Positions 32,445 to 39,600 of a DNA stretch of 48,825 nucleotides are shown one piece after another. Source of the stretch: Luteococcus sp043424415 (lineage in GTDB: Bacteria; Actinomycetota; Actinomycetes; Propionibacteriales; Propionibacteriaceae); NCBI RefSeq assembly GCF_043424415.1, contig NZ_JBHWOO010000077.1, positions 1-48,825 of the forward strand, in the 5' to 3' direction. Position 1 is the stretch's first letter. Every line of letters begins with the position of its first letter. Position numbers and translations under genes: made by a program. The notes below the pieces were generated by a model that was not told the origin of the DNA, did no database searches, and was given only the letters and a program-made list of their open reading frames with translations.

Positions 32445-33509
32445 TTGATCGAACTCGACCATGTCTCCCGCCGCTTCTCCGGACGCCGTTCGGTAGTGGC
32501 CTTGGACGACGTGAGCCTCCACATCCCTGAAGGGGTCATCTACGGGCTCATCGGCAGTTCAGGTGCTGGGAAGTCAACGCTCCTGCGATGTATCAACCTG
32601 TTGGAGAGTCCTGACCGGGGCACCGTCTTGGTGGAAGGCGTCAATATCGCCGAACTGTCGGGGCGAGAACTCGCCAAGCAAAGACGTCGGATCGGCATGG
32701 TCTTTCAACAGTTCAACCTGCTGGAAAGCTCCACGGTCTTCGAGAACGTGGCGATGCCGATGAAGCTGGCCGGAGCAAGCAAGAGTGAGATCCGTGCCAG
32801 GGTGGACGAACTGCTGGGTTTTGTCGAACTCACGGACAAGGCCGACGCTCGTCCAGCGACGCTGTCGGGCGGTCAGAAGCAGCGCGTGGGAATTGCGCGC
32901 GCGCTGGCCAATGCTCCTTCGATCCTGCTTTGCGACGAGGCAACATCTGCCCTCGATCCTGAGACGACCGATTCGATCCTCGCGCTGTTGCGCCGGATCA
33001 ATCGGGAACTCGGAGTTACCATCGTGGTGGTCACCCACGAAATGAATGTGATTGCAAAGGTGTGCCACCAAGTGGCCGTCATGAGCCAAGGACGCATCGT
33101 CGAGCAGGGCCCTGTCCTGTCGGTCTTCTCACACCCGCAGGCGGCGATCACACGCCGCTTCGTGCGGACCATCATCGACGACCGCGTCCCCCATGCGCTG
33201 GTGGCCGGCGTCCAGGCCACCACTGAGCCCAATGAGCTGTGGCGCCTCACCTACACGGGTGGGGCCTCCACAGGGCAATGGCTCTCGGAGATCAACTCGC
33301 GTTTCGAACTGCGAACGGCGCTGCTCTACGCCACCGTTCACGAGATCGACGAGCAGGTCCTCGGAGTCCTGGTGGTTCAGGCGATCGGCGACGAGGCGCA
33401 ACGAGCGGCAGCACGTCGCCTCCTCGAAGACGCTGGTGTCGATGTCGCCCACCAACCCTTGGCGGAGCTGACCGCGGCTCCGGAGCTCAACGACGGGAGA
33501 CCGCTGTGA
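32445..33509 (+). CDS. metN: Methionine-type ABC importer ATP-binding protein
   Basis: ATPase of a D/L-methionine importer, 354 aa. Seen: Walker A GSSGAGKST, Q-loop FQQFNLLESSTVFENV, signature LSGGQKQR, Walker B ILLCDEATSALDPETT, H-loop VTHEM, and a C-terminal NIL regulatory domain (about 275-345) with QVLGVLVVQAIGDEAQRAAARRLLEDAGV. In known MetN proteins the NIL domain binds methionine and inhibits transport. The TTG start at 32445 gives the family's usual N-terminus (MIELDHVS) but has only a weak ribosome site, which may add to leader control. The base composition is clearly less GC-rich than most of the window. Its stop overlaps the metI GTG. Confidence 0.95.
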   Translation: MIELDHVSRRFSGRRSVVALDDVSLHIPEGVIYGLIGSSGAGKSTLLRCINLLESPDRGTVLVEGVNIAELSGRELAKQRRRIGMVFQQFNLLESSTVFENVAMPMKLAGASKSEIRARVDELLGFVELTDKADARPATLSGGQKQRVGIARALANAPSILLCDEATSALDPETTDSILALLRRINRELGVTIVVVTHEMNVIAKVCHQVAVMSQGRIVEQGPVLSVFSHPQAAITRRFVRTIIDDRVPHALVAGVQATTEPNELWRLTYTGGASTGQWLSEINSRFELRTALLYATVHEIDEQVLGVLVVQAIGDEAQRAAARRLLEDAGVDVAHQPLAELTAAPELNDGRPL

Positions 33510-34180
33510 CCGATTTCATTGCATCCTACTTCGGCATTGGTCCAGATCAGCTCGCAAGGGCAGCGGTCGACACCCTCTACATGGTCGGATGGTCCCTGGT
33601 CCTCGGCACCATCGTGGCCATTCCCTTGGCACTTGCCCTAGTGCTGTGGCGGCCCGGCGGGATCAAGTCCAATCCTTTGGCGCATGGCTTCATCAACGCG
33701 ATGGTCAACATCGTGCGATCACTGCCATTCATCATCCTGATGGTCGTCCTGATGCCCTTCACCAAACAGGTGGTGGGCACGCGAATCGGGACCACGGCAG
33801 CCTTGGTACCCCTCACAGTCTTCATCGCACCATTCATGGCGCGCCTGCTCGAGACCTCCCTGCTTGAAGTGCCCCGCGGGATCGTCGAGGCAGCTCAGTC
33901 CATGGGGGCATCCACTTGGCAGATCATCCGCTACTTCCTGCTGCCGGAAGCACGCGCCTCCATCGTGCTCGGGCTTACGACGGGCACCGTCTCCTTGGTG
34001 AATGCAACTGCCATGGCGGGTGTCATCGGGGCCGGTGGTGTGGGTGACCTTGCACTCACCTACGGCTACCAGGCCTTCAACACGCCTCTGATGCTGCTGA
34101 CAGTGGTGGTGCTCATCATCTTGGTCCAGGCCATCCAGTCCATTGGGAATGCCATTTCCCGCCACCTGCGCACCCGCTGA
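33506..34180 (+). CDS. metI: Methionine-type ABC importer permease
   Basis: Membrane subunit, 224 aa, five helices expected. Seen: TLYMVGWSLVLGTIVAIPLALAL, NIVRSLPFIILMVVLMPFTKQVVGT, the coupling loop EAAQSMGASTWQIIRYFLLPEA, and NATAMAGVIGAGGVGDLALTYGYQAF, all hallmark segments of MetI. The GTG at 33506 overlaps the metN stop by four bases (GTGA), so the two are translationally coupled. It is followed after 31 bases by metQ. Confidence 0.96.
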   Translation: MTDFIASYFGIGPDQLARAAVDTLYMVGWSLVLGTIVAIPLALALVLWRPGGIKSNPLAHGFINAMVNIVRSLPFIILMVVLMPFTKQVVGTRIGTTAALVPLTVFIAPFMARLLETSLLEVPRGIVEAAQSMGASTWQIIRYFLLPEARASIVLGLTTGTVSLVNATAMAGVIGAGGVGDLALTYGYQAFNTPLMLLTVVVLIILVQAIQSIGNAISRHLRTR

Positions 34181-34211
34181 CAACATCCAACCCCACAAAG
34201 GAAACAAAACC

Positions 34212-35036
34212 ATGAAGAAGCTCTTCGCCCTCGTGGCCGTCGTTCTCACGTTGGGACTGACACTCTCCGCCTGCGGCGGCTCCAGCAGTGCAGATGACCC
34301 CAACAAGACAGAAATTCGCTACGGCAAGGCCCAAGGCCCGTACACGGTGCTCTTCGAAGAGGCCATCATCCCGATCATGCAGAAGCAGGGCTACACGTTC
34401 ACCAGGACCGACTTCTCCGATCTCGTCCAGAATGATATGGGTCTCAACGAGAAGAGCATCGACGTCAACGTCGAGCAGCACACCGCCTACATGAAGAACT
34501 TCAACGAGAAGAATGGCGGGGCGCTCGCCGCTCTGGGACCGATTCCCACCGTTCCTGCCGGCATCTACTCGCAGACTCACACATCCTTGGATCAGATCAG
34601 CGATGGCGCGAAGATCGCCGTTCCCAACGACGCAGCCAACACCTCTCGCGCCTACGCCCTGTTGCAAAAGGCGGGCTGGATCAAGCTTGACCCGGCCAAG
34701 GACGTGTCCACCGTCACCAAGAGCGATATCGTCTCGAACCCCAAGAAGCTGCAGTTCACCGAGCTCCTGAACACCACCATCCCGACCACGCTTGGTGACT
34801 TCGACTATGGCGTCATCACGGGATCGATCGTCTACAACGCCAAGATGGATCCTTCCAAGGCACTGCTGCAGGAGGACATCCTGCCCCACCTCGTGCTGCA
34901 GGTGGTGGTCCACGAGGACAACAAGGACGCGAAGTGGGCCAAGGACATTGTCTCGGCCTACAACAGCCAGGAATTCAAGGACTATCTGGCCAAGAACAAC
35001 AATGGCCTCTGGTGGATCCCGGAGGAGCTGCGCTGA
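34212..35036 (+). CDS. metQ: Methionine-type substrate-binding lipoprotein (NlpA family)
   Basis: Extracytoplasmic receptor of the importer, 274 aa. Seen: a signal peptide with lipobox TLSAC (lipidated Cys21), then an NlpA domain: EIRYGKAQGPYTVLFEEAIIP, DFSDLVQNDMGLNEKSIDVNVEQHTAYM, GAKIAVPNDAANTSRAYALLQKAGWI, FDYGVITGSIVYNAKM and SQEFKDYLAKNNNGLWWIP. The VPNDAANTSRAL-like segment and the EQH motif are typical of MetQ; methionine, its sulfoxide or another sulfur compound may be the ligand. The cysteine leader hints at a wider sulfur role. The ATG at 34212 follows AAAGGAAAC. Confidence 0.94.
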   Translation: MKKLFALVAVVLTLGLTLSACGGSSSADDPNKTEIRYGKAQGPYTVLFEEAIIPIMQKQGYTFTRTDFSDLVQNDMGLNEKSIDVNVEQHTAYMKNFNEKNGGALAALGPIPTVPAGIYSQTHTSLDQISDGAKIAVPNDAANTSRAYALLQKAGWIKLDPAKDVSTVTKSDIVSNPKKLQFTELLNTTIPTTLGDFDYGVITGSIVYNAKMDPSKALLQEDILPHLVLQVVVHEDNKDAKWAKDIVSAYNSQEFKDYLAKNNNGLWWIPEELR

Positions 35037-35055
35037 CCGTGCGAGGGGCTAGACA

Positions 35056-35097
35056 CTGACTGCAGTTCTGGTCATTCATGACCAGAACTGCAGTCAG
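35056..35097. repeat. Perfect 20-bp inverted repeat downstream of metQ
   Basis: 35056-35075 pairs exactly with 35078-35097 across two bases. It begins 19 bases after the metQ stop and may serve as its terminator, although no T-run follows. Its outer end reads CTGCAGTCAG-ACC, and nearly the same 13 bases (CTGCAGTCAG-GCC) occur at 32041-32053, before the promoter of the met block. Confidence 0.85.
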
Positions 35098-35508
35098 ACC
35101 TTCCAGCACTCGAGTGATGGCGTGTGTGCACATGCTCGCGCGACGTCTTCGACCGTCGGCGCCAGCTTCGACGGGAGCACCAGGCAACCAGGACCCGCGA
35201 TGACGGCCACTGCCAGTCCGAGTGGCAGGACGACCTGCCGGTGGGCCGCCTGACCCTTGAGCATGCGGACGACGAAGTGGTAGCGAACTTGGTTCGAGCT
35301 CGCCGCACCCTTGGCAGGGTCGACGGACTCCAGGCGACAGGAGAAGACCGTCCCCGCCCCGGCGACTGACTCGGCGGGGGGCAGCTGCGCGCACGAGCAG
35401 GCGCAGACGGGCCGGGCGGGGCAATCAGCAGCAGGGGCACCGTGACCGTCAGCGCCGCGAGGACGCGTGGGCACGGTGCCCGTGACGCCCTGTCGCAGGA
35501 CGTTTCAT
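35094..35508 (-). pseudogene. Decayed gene for a secreted Cys-Ser-Cys protein
   Basis: The pieces lie in three reading frames. A start (MKRPATGRHG) begins at 35508. One frame on, a signal-peptide-like stretch RVLAALTVTVPLLLIAPPG appears. One frame further on, a mature part ACSCAQLPPAESVAGAGTVF is followed by YHFVVRMLKGQAAHR and ends at 35094. The A-C-S-C-A start after a signal peptide and the later F-V...KG segment resemble a common actinobacterial secreted family of unknown role. Two one-base deletions would explain the frames. The C-terminus is shorter than expected and its stop falls on the inverted repeat at the edge of the met block. An intact short ORF (35094-35474) exists, but it lacks a signal peptide. 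Confidence 0.5.
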
Positions 35509-35575
35509 GGCCCCACTGAGCCCCGCCGTTCGGGATAGCGGGCCGAGTTGCCGACGAATCGTGACGGGCGAGTGG

Positions 35576-36601
35576 TCAGGGCTGGGTGATGCGCGCCCAG
35601 TTCGCTCCGGCCTCATTGGGCACCTCGGAGACCTTGGCCAGCCGGCCGCGGTCGTCGACGCGCCACAGCTGCAGCACGGCGGCCTTCTCGCCGGGCACCA
35701 GGGCATGCTGCTCGTCGGGGGTGACGACGAAGCCACGCGGCTGGGTGCTCACCTCGGCCAGCGAGACGGCATCGGCCAGGGTGCCGTCATCGGCCACCGG
35801 CAGCACGGCCAGCGTCGACTCGGTGCGCTCGCTGACCAACAGCCACCGCCCCTCGGGACCGGCCAGGTGCAGGTCGGCTCCCCAGATGTAGTGGTTCTCC
35901 AGCGGGTCCTCGTCGATGACGCTGTGCTTGAGGCCACGATCGGTGGCGTGGGCGGTCACCTGCTGCACCAGCTCGATCTGGCCGCTCTTCGGGTCGCGGG
36001 CGAAGCGCAGCACCTCGCCGGAGAACTCGGTGACGACGTAGAGGTTGCGGCCGTCGGTGCTGGTGATGGCGTGGCGGGGGCCGCTGCCGGCGGGGCAGGC
36101 GACGGTGTGGTCCGCCAGCGCCTCCAGCTGACCGTCCTCGGTGAGGCGGTAGCAGGCCACCAGGTCCTCGCCGAGGGAGACGAAGTAGACGAACTGGTCG
36201 TGCTGGATGACGCAGTGCAGCCGCTCGAAGCTGATCCGGTCGGTCGGCTCGCCCAGGCTGCCGTCGTCCTGGATCGGCCAGACCAGCCCGAGGCCAGCGC
36301 CGTAGTCGGCGCCGAGCAGCAGGCCGCCGTCGTCGCTGACGCGCAGGTAGCTGGGATGGCTGGGCAGTTCGCGGTGGCTGCTGGTGGTCCAGGTCCCGGA
36401 TTGCTGGTCCAGGTCGATGGTGGCCACGCCCGTGGGTTCCTTGAGCGAGACATAGGCGCGTCGGCCGCTGTGGTCGACGGCCATCGCGGAGACGCCCTTG
36501 CCGATCGGGCTGGTGGCCTTCGGTGTGAGGTCCTCGCCGTCGAGGACGAAGGTGGTGATGGTGCCGTCGGCGGCGCAGGTGGTGCTTGCCAGGTAGCTCA
36601 T
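35576..36601 (-). CDS. Lactonase family protein (6-phosphogluconolactonase-like beta-propeller)
   Basis: 341 aa, the size of a seven-bladed propeller. Seen: repeated blade motifs such as GVSAMAVDHSGRRAYVSLKEP, HPSYLRVSDDGGLLLGADYGAG, GPRHAITSTDGRNLYVVTEFSGEV and QPRGFVVTPDEQHALVPGE. The GPRH segment and the order of blades match the YbhE/Pgl group, which hydrolyses 6-phosphogluconolactone in the pentose-phosphate route, but other lactonases share this fold. No signal peptide. The ATG at 36601 is six bases after a TAGGCT -10, so it is probably leaderless. It is divergent from the BioF-P450 gene; the palindrome at 36640 lies within reach of both promoters. Confidence 0.88.
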   Translation of the reverse strand: MSYLASTTCAADGTITTFVLDGEDLTPKATSPIGKGVSAMAVDHSGRRAYVSLKEPTGVATIDLDQQSGTWTTSSHRELPSHPSYLRVSDDGGLLLGADYGAGLGLVWPIQDDGSLGEPTDRISFERLHCVIQHDQFVYFVSLGEDLVACYRLTEDGQLEALADHTVACPAGSGPRHAITSTDGRNLYVVTEFSGEVLRFARDPKSGQIELVQQVTAHATDRGLKHSVIDEDPLENHYIWGADLHLAGPEGRWLLVSERTESTLAVLPVADDGTLADAVSLAEVSTQPRGFVVTPDEQHALVPGEKAAVLQLWRVDDRGRLAKVSEVPNEAGANWARITQP

Positions 36602-36607
36602 GGGCCC

Positions 36608-36613
36608 AGCCTA
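36608..36613 (-). promoter_or_regulatory. -10 element of a leaderless promoter for the lactonase
   Basis: TAGGCT on the minus strand, six bases before the ATG at 36601. Confidence 0.6.
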
Positions 36614-36639
36614 GGAGGCACGACTGCCGAGCACACCAC

Positions 36640-36654
36640 TTGAACAGTGTTCAA
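36640..36654. promoter_or_regulatory. BioQ-like palindromic operator
   Basis: TTGAAC-AGT-GTTCAA, a perfect inverted repeat with a three-base centre. The core TGAAC-N3-GTTCA is close to the TetR-type biotin repressor BioQ motif known from corynebacteria and mycobacteria (TGAAC-N3-GTTAC, as recalled). Its first six bases are also the likely -35 of the BioF-P450 gene. Confidence 0.6.
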
Positions 36655-36670
36655 TTTCTGGTGCTAGCCT
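36640..36670 (+). promoter_or_regulatory. Promoter of the BioF-P450 gene
   Basis: TTGAAC (36640-36645) and TAGCCT (36665-36670) are separated by 19 bases. The expected start is near 36677, leaving a leader of about 70 bases. Confidence 0.5.
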
Positions 36671-36683
36671 GAGGCAGGCACGC

Positions 36684-36718
36684 GGCCCCACGACGCGGTG
36701 GGGCCGGTGCAGAACCGG
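36684..36718 (+). promoter_or_regulatory. Two stem-loops in the BioF-P450 leader
   Basis: GGCCCCAC-gacgcg-GTGGGGCC (36684-36705) is followed at once by CCGGT-gcaga-ACCGG (36704-36718). They share two bases, so the stems may alternate. No riboswitch family is recognised with confidence. Confidence 0.5.
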
Positions 36719-36746
36719 CCTGACAGGGCAGAACGGGGTGCGCGAC

Positions 36747-39014
36747 ATGGACCAGTGGCTGGAATGGGCAACCCACCGGGCGCACAGGGCGGAGCGCACC
36801 GGCATCGAGCGCAGGACGCGCACGGCACCGCCCGATGCCCTCGACCTGGCCTCCAATGACTACCTCGGCCTGGCACACCACCCGGAGGTCCGCCGGGCCG
36901 CCGTCGGCCACCTGCAGGACGGCCCGCTGGGCGCGGGAGGCTCACGGGTCGTGACGGGCACCCACCCGGCCCACGAGCTGCTGGAGCAGGAGCTGTGTGC
37001 ACTGACCGGAGCCCGCGCCGCACTGGTCTTCTCCTGCGGCTACACCGCGAACATGGGTGCCCTGGGTGCCCTCGCCGGCCCCAGGAGCCGGCTGCTGCTC
37101 GACGCCCAGGCCCACGCCAGCCTGCACGACGGCGCCCGCCTGGCCCATGCCGAGGTCGCCACCTTCGGCCACGACGACCTCGACGAGCTGCGGGCCCTGC
37201 TGGCGCAGACCGGTCGCCGCACCACTGTCGCGGTCGAGTCGGTCCACTCGGTGCTCGGCGATGCCGCCGACCTCGCCGAGTTGCACCGCCTCTGCCGAGA
37301 GGCAGGAGCCGCCCTGCTGGTGGACGAGGCGCACACCATCGGCACACTGGCCGAGGGCAGCTGGGCCGCTCGCGACGGACTCTTCGACGACCACCCCGAG
37401 GCCCCGCCGGTGGTCGTGACCGCCACGCTGTCGAAGGCGCTGGGCGCCCAGGGCGGGGCCCTCCTGTTCGGCGGCAGCGATGCGAAGCTGTGGCGGGCAC
37501 ACATGGTGAACCTGGCGCGGGGATTCATCTTCGACACCGGCCTGTCACCCGCCGTCGCGGCCGGGGCGGCACGCGCCTGCCAGCTGGCCGGCGACGGCGA
37601 CCTGGTGGCGCGGCTGTCGGCCACCCGGGAGCGCACCATCACGGGGCTTCGTCGTCGCCCCCTGGTGGCCAAGCACCTGGAGCCCGGCGCGGGGTCGGTG
37701 GTCTCGGTACGGATGCCCTCCCCGGCCGCCGCGGTGGAGGCAGCCGACGTGCTGCGCGAGCGTGGGGTCCTGGTGGGCTGCTTCCGCCCGCCGAGTGTTC
37801 CCGACCGGATCGCCCGGCTGCGGCTCACCTGCCATGCCGACACCGATCCAGACCGTCTGGAACTGGCACTGGCGCAGGTCTGTGACGTGGTGGAACTGGC
37901 CTGGGGAGCGCCAGCCACGTGCCCCTTCCGCCACGCCGACGGCCGGCCCGTCGAGCACCGCGAGGACCATCGGCTCGTCCAGGAACCGGGGCTGGTGCGT
38001 GAGGTGTTGGCCAGGCCTGAGGACTTCGCCGCCGACAATGCGCTGCAGGCCCTGCGTCCCTTCTCCCGGGAGGCCGCCCGGGTGCTGGTGCGTGCCGGTT
38101 TCCGACTGCCGCCGGTGCTGGCCTCGGCCAATGGCGAGCTGCACCGCGCCGTACGGCGCGTGCTCACCCCCTTCTTCTCGCCTGCCCGCGTCAAGGCCCA
38201 GCGCGGGCTGGTGCAGCGCCTGGTGCGCGAGCAGCTCGACGGGCTGGCCGGCGAGCTGGACCAGGGCCTGGACCTTGCCACCACCGTTGCCGCCCATGTC
38301 CCGGCACAGATCGCCTCGACCCTGAGCGGGGTGCCGAACCCGCCGCACGACGAGCTCTCGCGGTGGAGTGCCGACTCGCTGGAGCTCTTCTGGGGCTGGC
38401 CCGACGACGAGCGCCAGCTGCAGCTGGCCACGTCGGCCGCCGACTTCCACCCGTGGCTGCGCGAACAGGTGCGACGCAGCACTGGCTCCGGGAACCTCTT
38501 CGGGGCGTTGGCGAAGGCCGGCATCGACCAGGACCGGATCGTCTCGTTGGGCTACTTCCTGGTGATCGCCGGCCAGGAGACGACGCGCATGCTGATCGCC
38601 ACCTGCCTGCACCTGGCCCTGTCCGAGCCGGGGCGATGGGCGGCCTGCGGGGATGAGGAGGATGGCCTGCAAGCCTGCACCGAGGTGGTGCGCCAGGCGC
38701 TCGCGACCAGTTCCTCGACGCCCACCTGGCGACGGGTCGCCAGCAGCGACACCCAGCTGGGCGACGAAGCGATCCGAGCCGGCGAGCAGGTCCTGGTGCA
38801 GTTGTCGGGAGGGCCGGACGGCGACTGGTCGCTGGCCTTCGGGCACGGCATCCACCGCTGCCTCGGAGCAGGCCTGGCCGAGATGGAGGCGACGGTGATC
38901 CTGTACGAGACCGCCCGTGCCCTGCCGCGGGCACAGCTGATCAGCCAGGAGGTGCCGTGGTTGCGCCTGTTGAGCTTCCAGGCGCCGCGCAGTGTGGTGG
39001 TGCGGGCCGTCTGA
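36747..39014 (+). CDS. 8-amino-7-oxononanoate synthase (BioF-like) fused to a cytochrome P450 (BioI-like)
   Basis: 755 aa in one continuous frame. Residues 1-390 form a PLP-dependent alpha-oxoamine synthase: LDLASNDYLGLAHHPEV, GAGGSRVVTGTHPAHELLE, the His of DAQAHASLHDG, LLVDEAHTIG, and the PLP lysine Lys230 in TLSKALGAQGG. Residues about 395-755 form a complete P450: I-helix AGQETTR (608-614), the ExxR pair Glu646/Arg649 in TEVVRQAL, and the haem loop FGHGIHRCLG with Cys705. BioF condenses pimeloyl thioester with alanine; Bacillus BioI is a P450 that makes pimeloyl-ACP by oxidative cleavage of acyl-ACP. The fusion would join both steps. A BioQ-like palindrome on the -35 supports a biotin role. 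Another oxoamine/P450 pathway remains possible. The ATG at 36747 was chosen; a GTG at 36738 is also in frame. Confidence 0.9.
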   Translation: MDQWLEWATHRAHRAERTGIERRTRTAPPDALDLASNDYLGLAHHPEVRRAAVGHLQDGPLGAGGSRVVTGTHPAHELLEQELCALTGARAALVFSCGYTANMGALGALAGPRSRLLLDAQAHASLHDGARLAHAEVATFGHDDLDELRALLAQTGRRTTVAVESVHSVLGDAADLAELHRLCREAGAALLVDEAHTIGTLAEGSWAARDGLFDDHPEAPPVVVTATLSKALGAQGGALLFGGSDAKLWRAHMVNLARGFIFDTGLSPAVAAGAARACQLAGDGDLVARLSATRERTITGLRRRPLVAKHLEPGAGSVVSVRMPSPAAAVEAADVLRERGVLVGCFRPPSVPDRIARLRLTCHADTDPDRLELALAQVCDVVELAWGAPATCPFRHADGRPVEHREDHRLVQEPGLVREVLARPEDFAADNALQALRPFSREAARVLVRAGFRLPPVLASANGELHRAVRRVLTPFFSPARVKAQRGLVQRLVREQLDGLAGELDQGLDLATTVAAHVPAQIASTLSGVPNPPHDELSRWSADSLELFWGWPDDERQLQLATSAADFHPWLREQVRRSTGSGNLFGALAKAGIDQDRIVSLGYFLVIAGQETTRMLIATCLHLALSEPGRWAACGDEEDGLQACTEVVRQALATSSSTPTWRRVASSDTQLGDEAIRAGEQVLVQLSGGPDGDWSLAFGHGIHRCLGAGLAEMEATVILYETARALPRAQLISQEVPWLRLLSFQAPRSVVVRAV

Positions 39015-39029
39015 ACGGCTGCAGGCACG

Positions 39030-39065
39030 ACGAAGGCCGCCACCGGGTGAGGTGACGGCCTTCGT
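39030..39065. terminator. Bidirectional hairpin between the BioF-P450 gene and cspA
   Basis: ACGAAGGCCG (39030-39039) pairs exactly with 39056-39065; an inner CACC/GGTG extends the stem past one mismatch. It lies 15 bases after the P450 stop and 42 bases beyond the cspA stop. Confidence 0.8.
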
Positions 39066-39107
39066 GGATGCTGGACCGGCGAGCGGTTCAGCGACGCATT
39101 GCTGCGA

Positions 39108-39314
39108 TCAGCGCAGGACGGAGATGTTCGACGCCTGGGGGCCCTTGGGGCCCTGGGTCAGCTCGTACTCGACCTTGTCGTTCTCGTCGAGCGAGCGGAA
39201 GCCGCCGGAGTTGATCGCGGAGAAGTGGGCGAAGACGTCGGCGGAGCCGTCGTCCGGCTGGATGAAGCCGAAGCCCTTGTCAGCGTTGAACCACTTCACG
39301 GTGCCTGTAGCCAT
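39108..39314 (-). CDS. cspA: Cold-shock domain protein
   Basis: 68 aa single-stranded nucleic-acid-binding protein and RNA chaperone. Seen: GTVKWFNADKGFGFIQPDD with RNP1 (KGFGFI), DVFAHFSAI with RNP2, and the usual ending GPQASNISVL. The ATG at 39314 follows AAGGAAA. The upstream 100 or more bases contain a stem-loop beside the ribosome site (39336-39356) and a CAACTC/GAGTTG palindrome (39396-39411), in line with the long, structured leaders of cold-shock genes. Confidence 0.97.
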   Translation of the reverse strand: MATGTVKWFNADKGFGFIQPDDGSADVFAHFSAINSGGFRSLDENDKVEYELTQGPKGPQASNISVLR

Positions 39315-39335
39315 GATATTTCCTTCGTTCTGTGG

Positions 39336-39356
39336 AGCGACCACGTCTTGGTCGCT
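39336..39356 (-). promoter_or_regulatory. Stem-loop in the cspA leader
   Basis: AGCGACCA-cgtct-TGGTCGCT, eight exact pairs with a five-base loop, about 10 bases upstream of the ribosome site. It could tune translation with temperature. Confidence 0.6.
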
Positions 39357-39600
39357 ACCGGGGACTTGCTCGTCACACATTTCAGAAGGAACTACCAACT
39401 CTCACGAGTTGCTACCGCGATGAAGCCAAACCAACTGCCGAACAATGAGATCAGCCTACGCGGGATTTCGGGCAGCCCTGACCAATTCGTCGCCCGTCGG
39501 TGAACTTTCACGGCATAACCCGTAGCCACAGCCCTGGAAATAGTTTCTGGAGGTACCCGAAAAGCCCCTCACACCGGCCATGTCTGCCACAATTCCCGCC

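Noticed and set aside
36677..36746. Cobalamin riboswitch before the BioF-P450 gene
   Set aside because: Only a GGTG-containing short stem is similar. The conserved B12 box and the outer pairing elements are missing, and the leader is too short.
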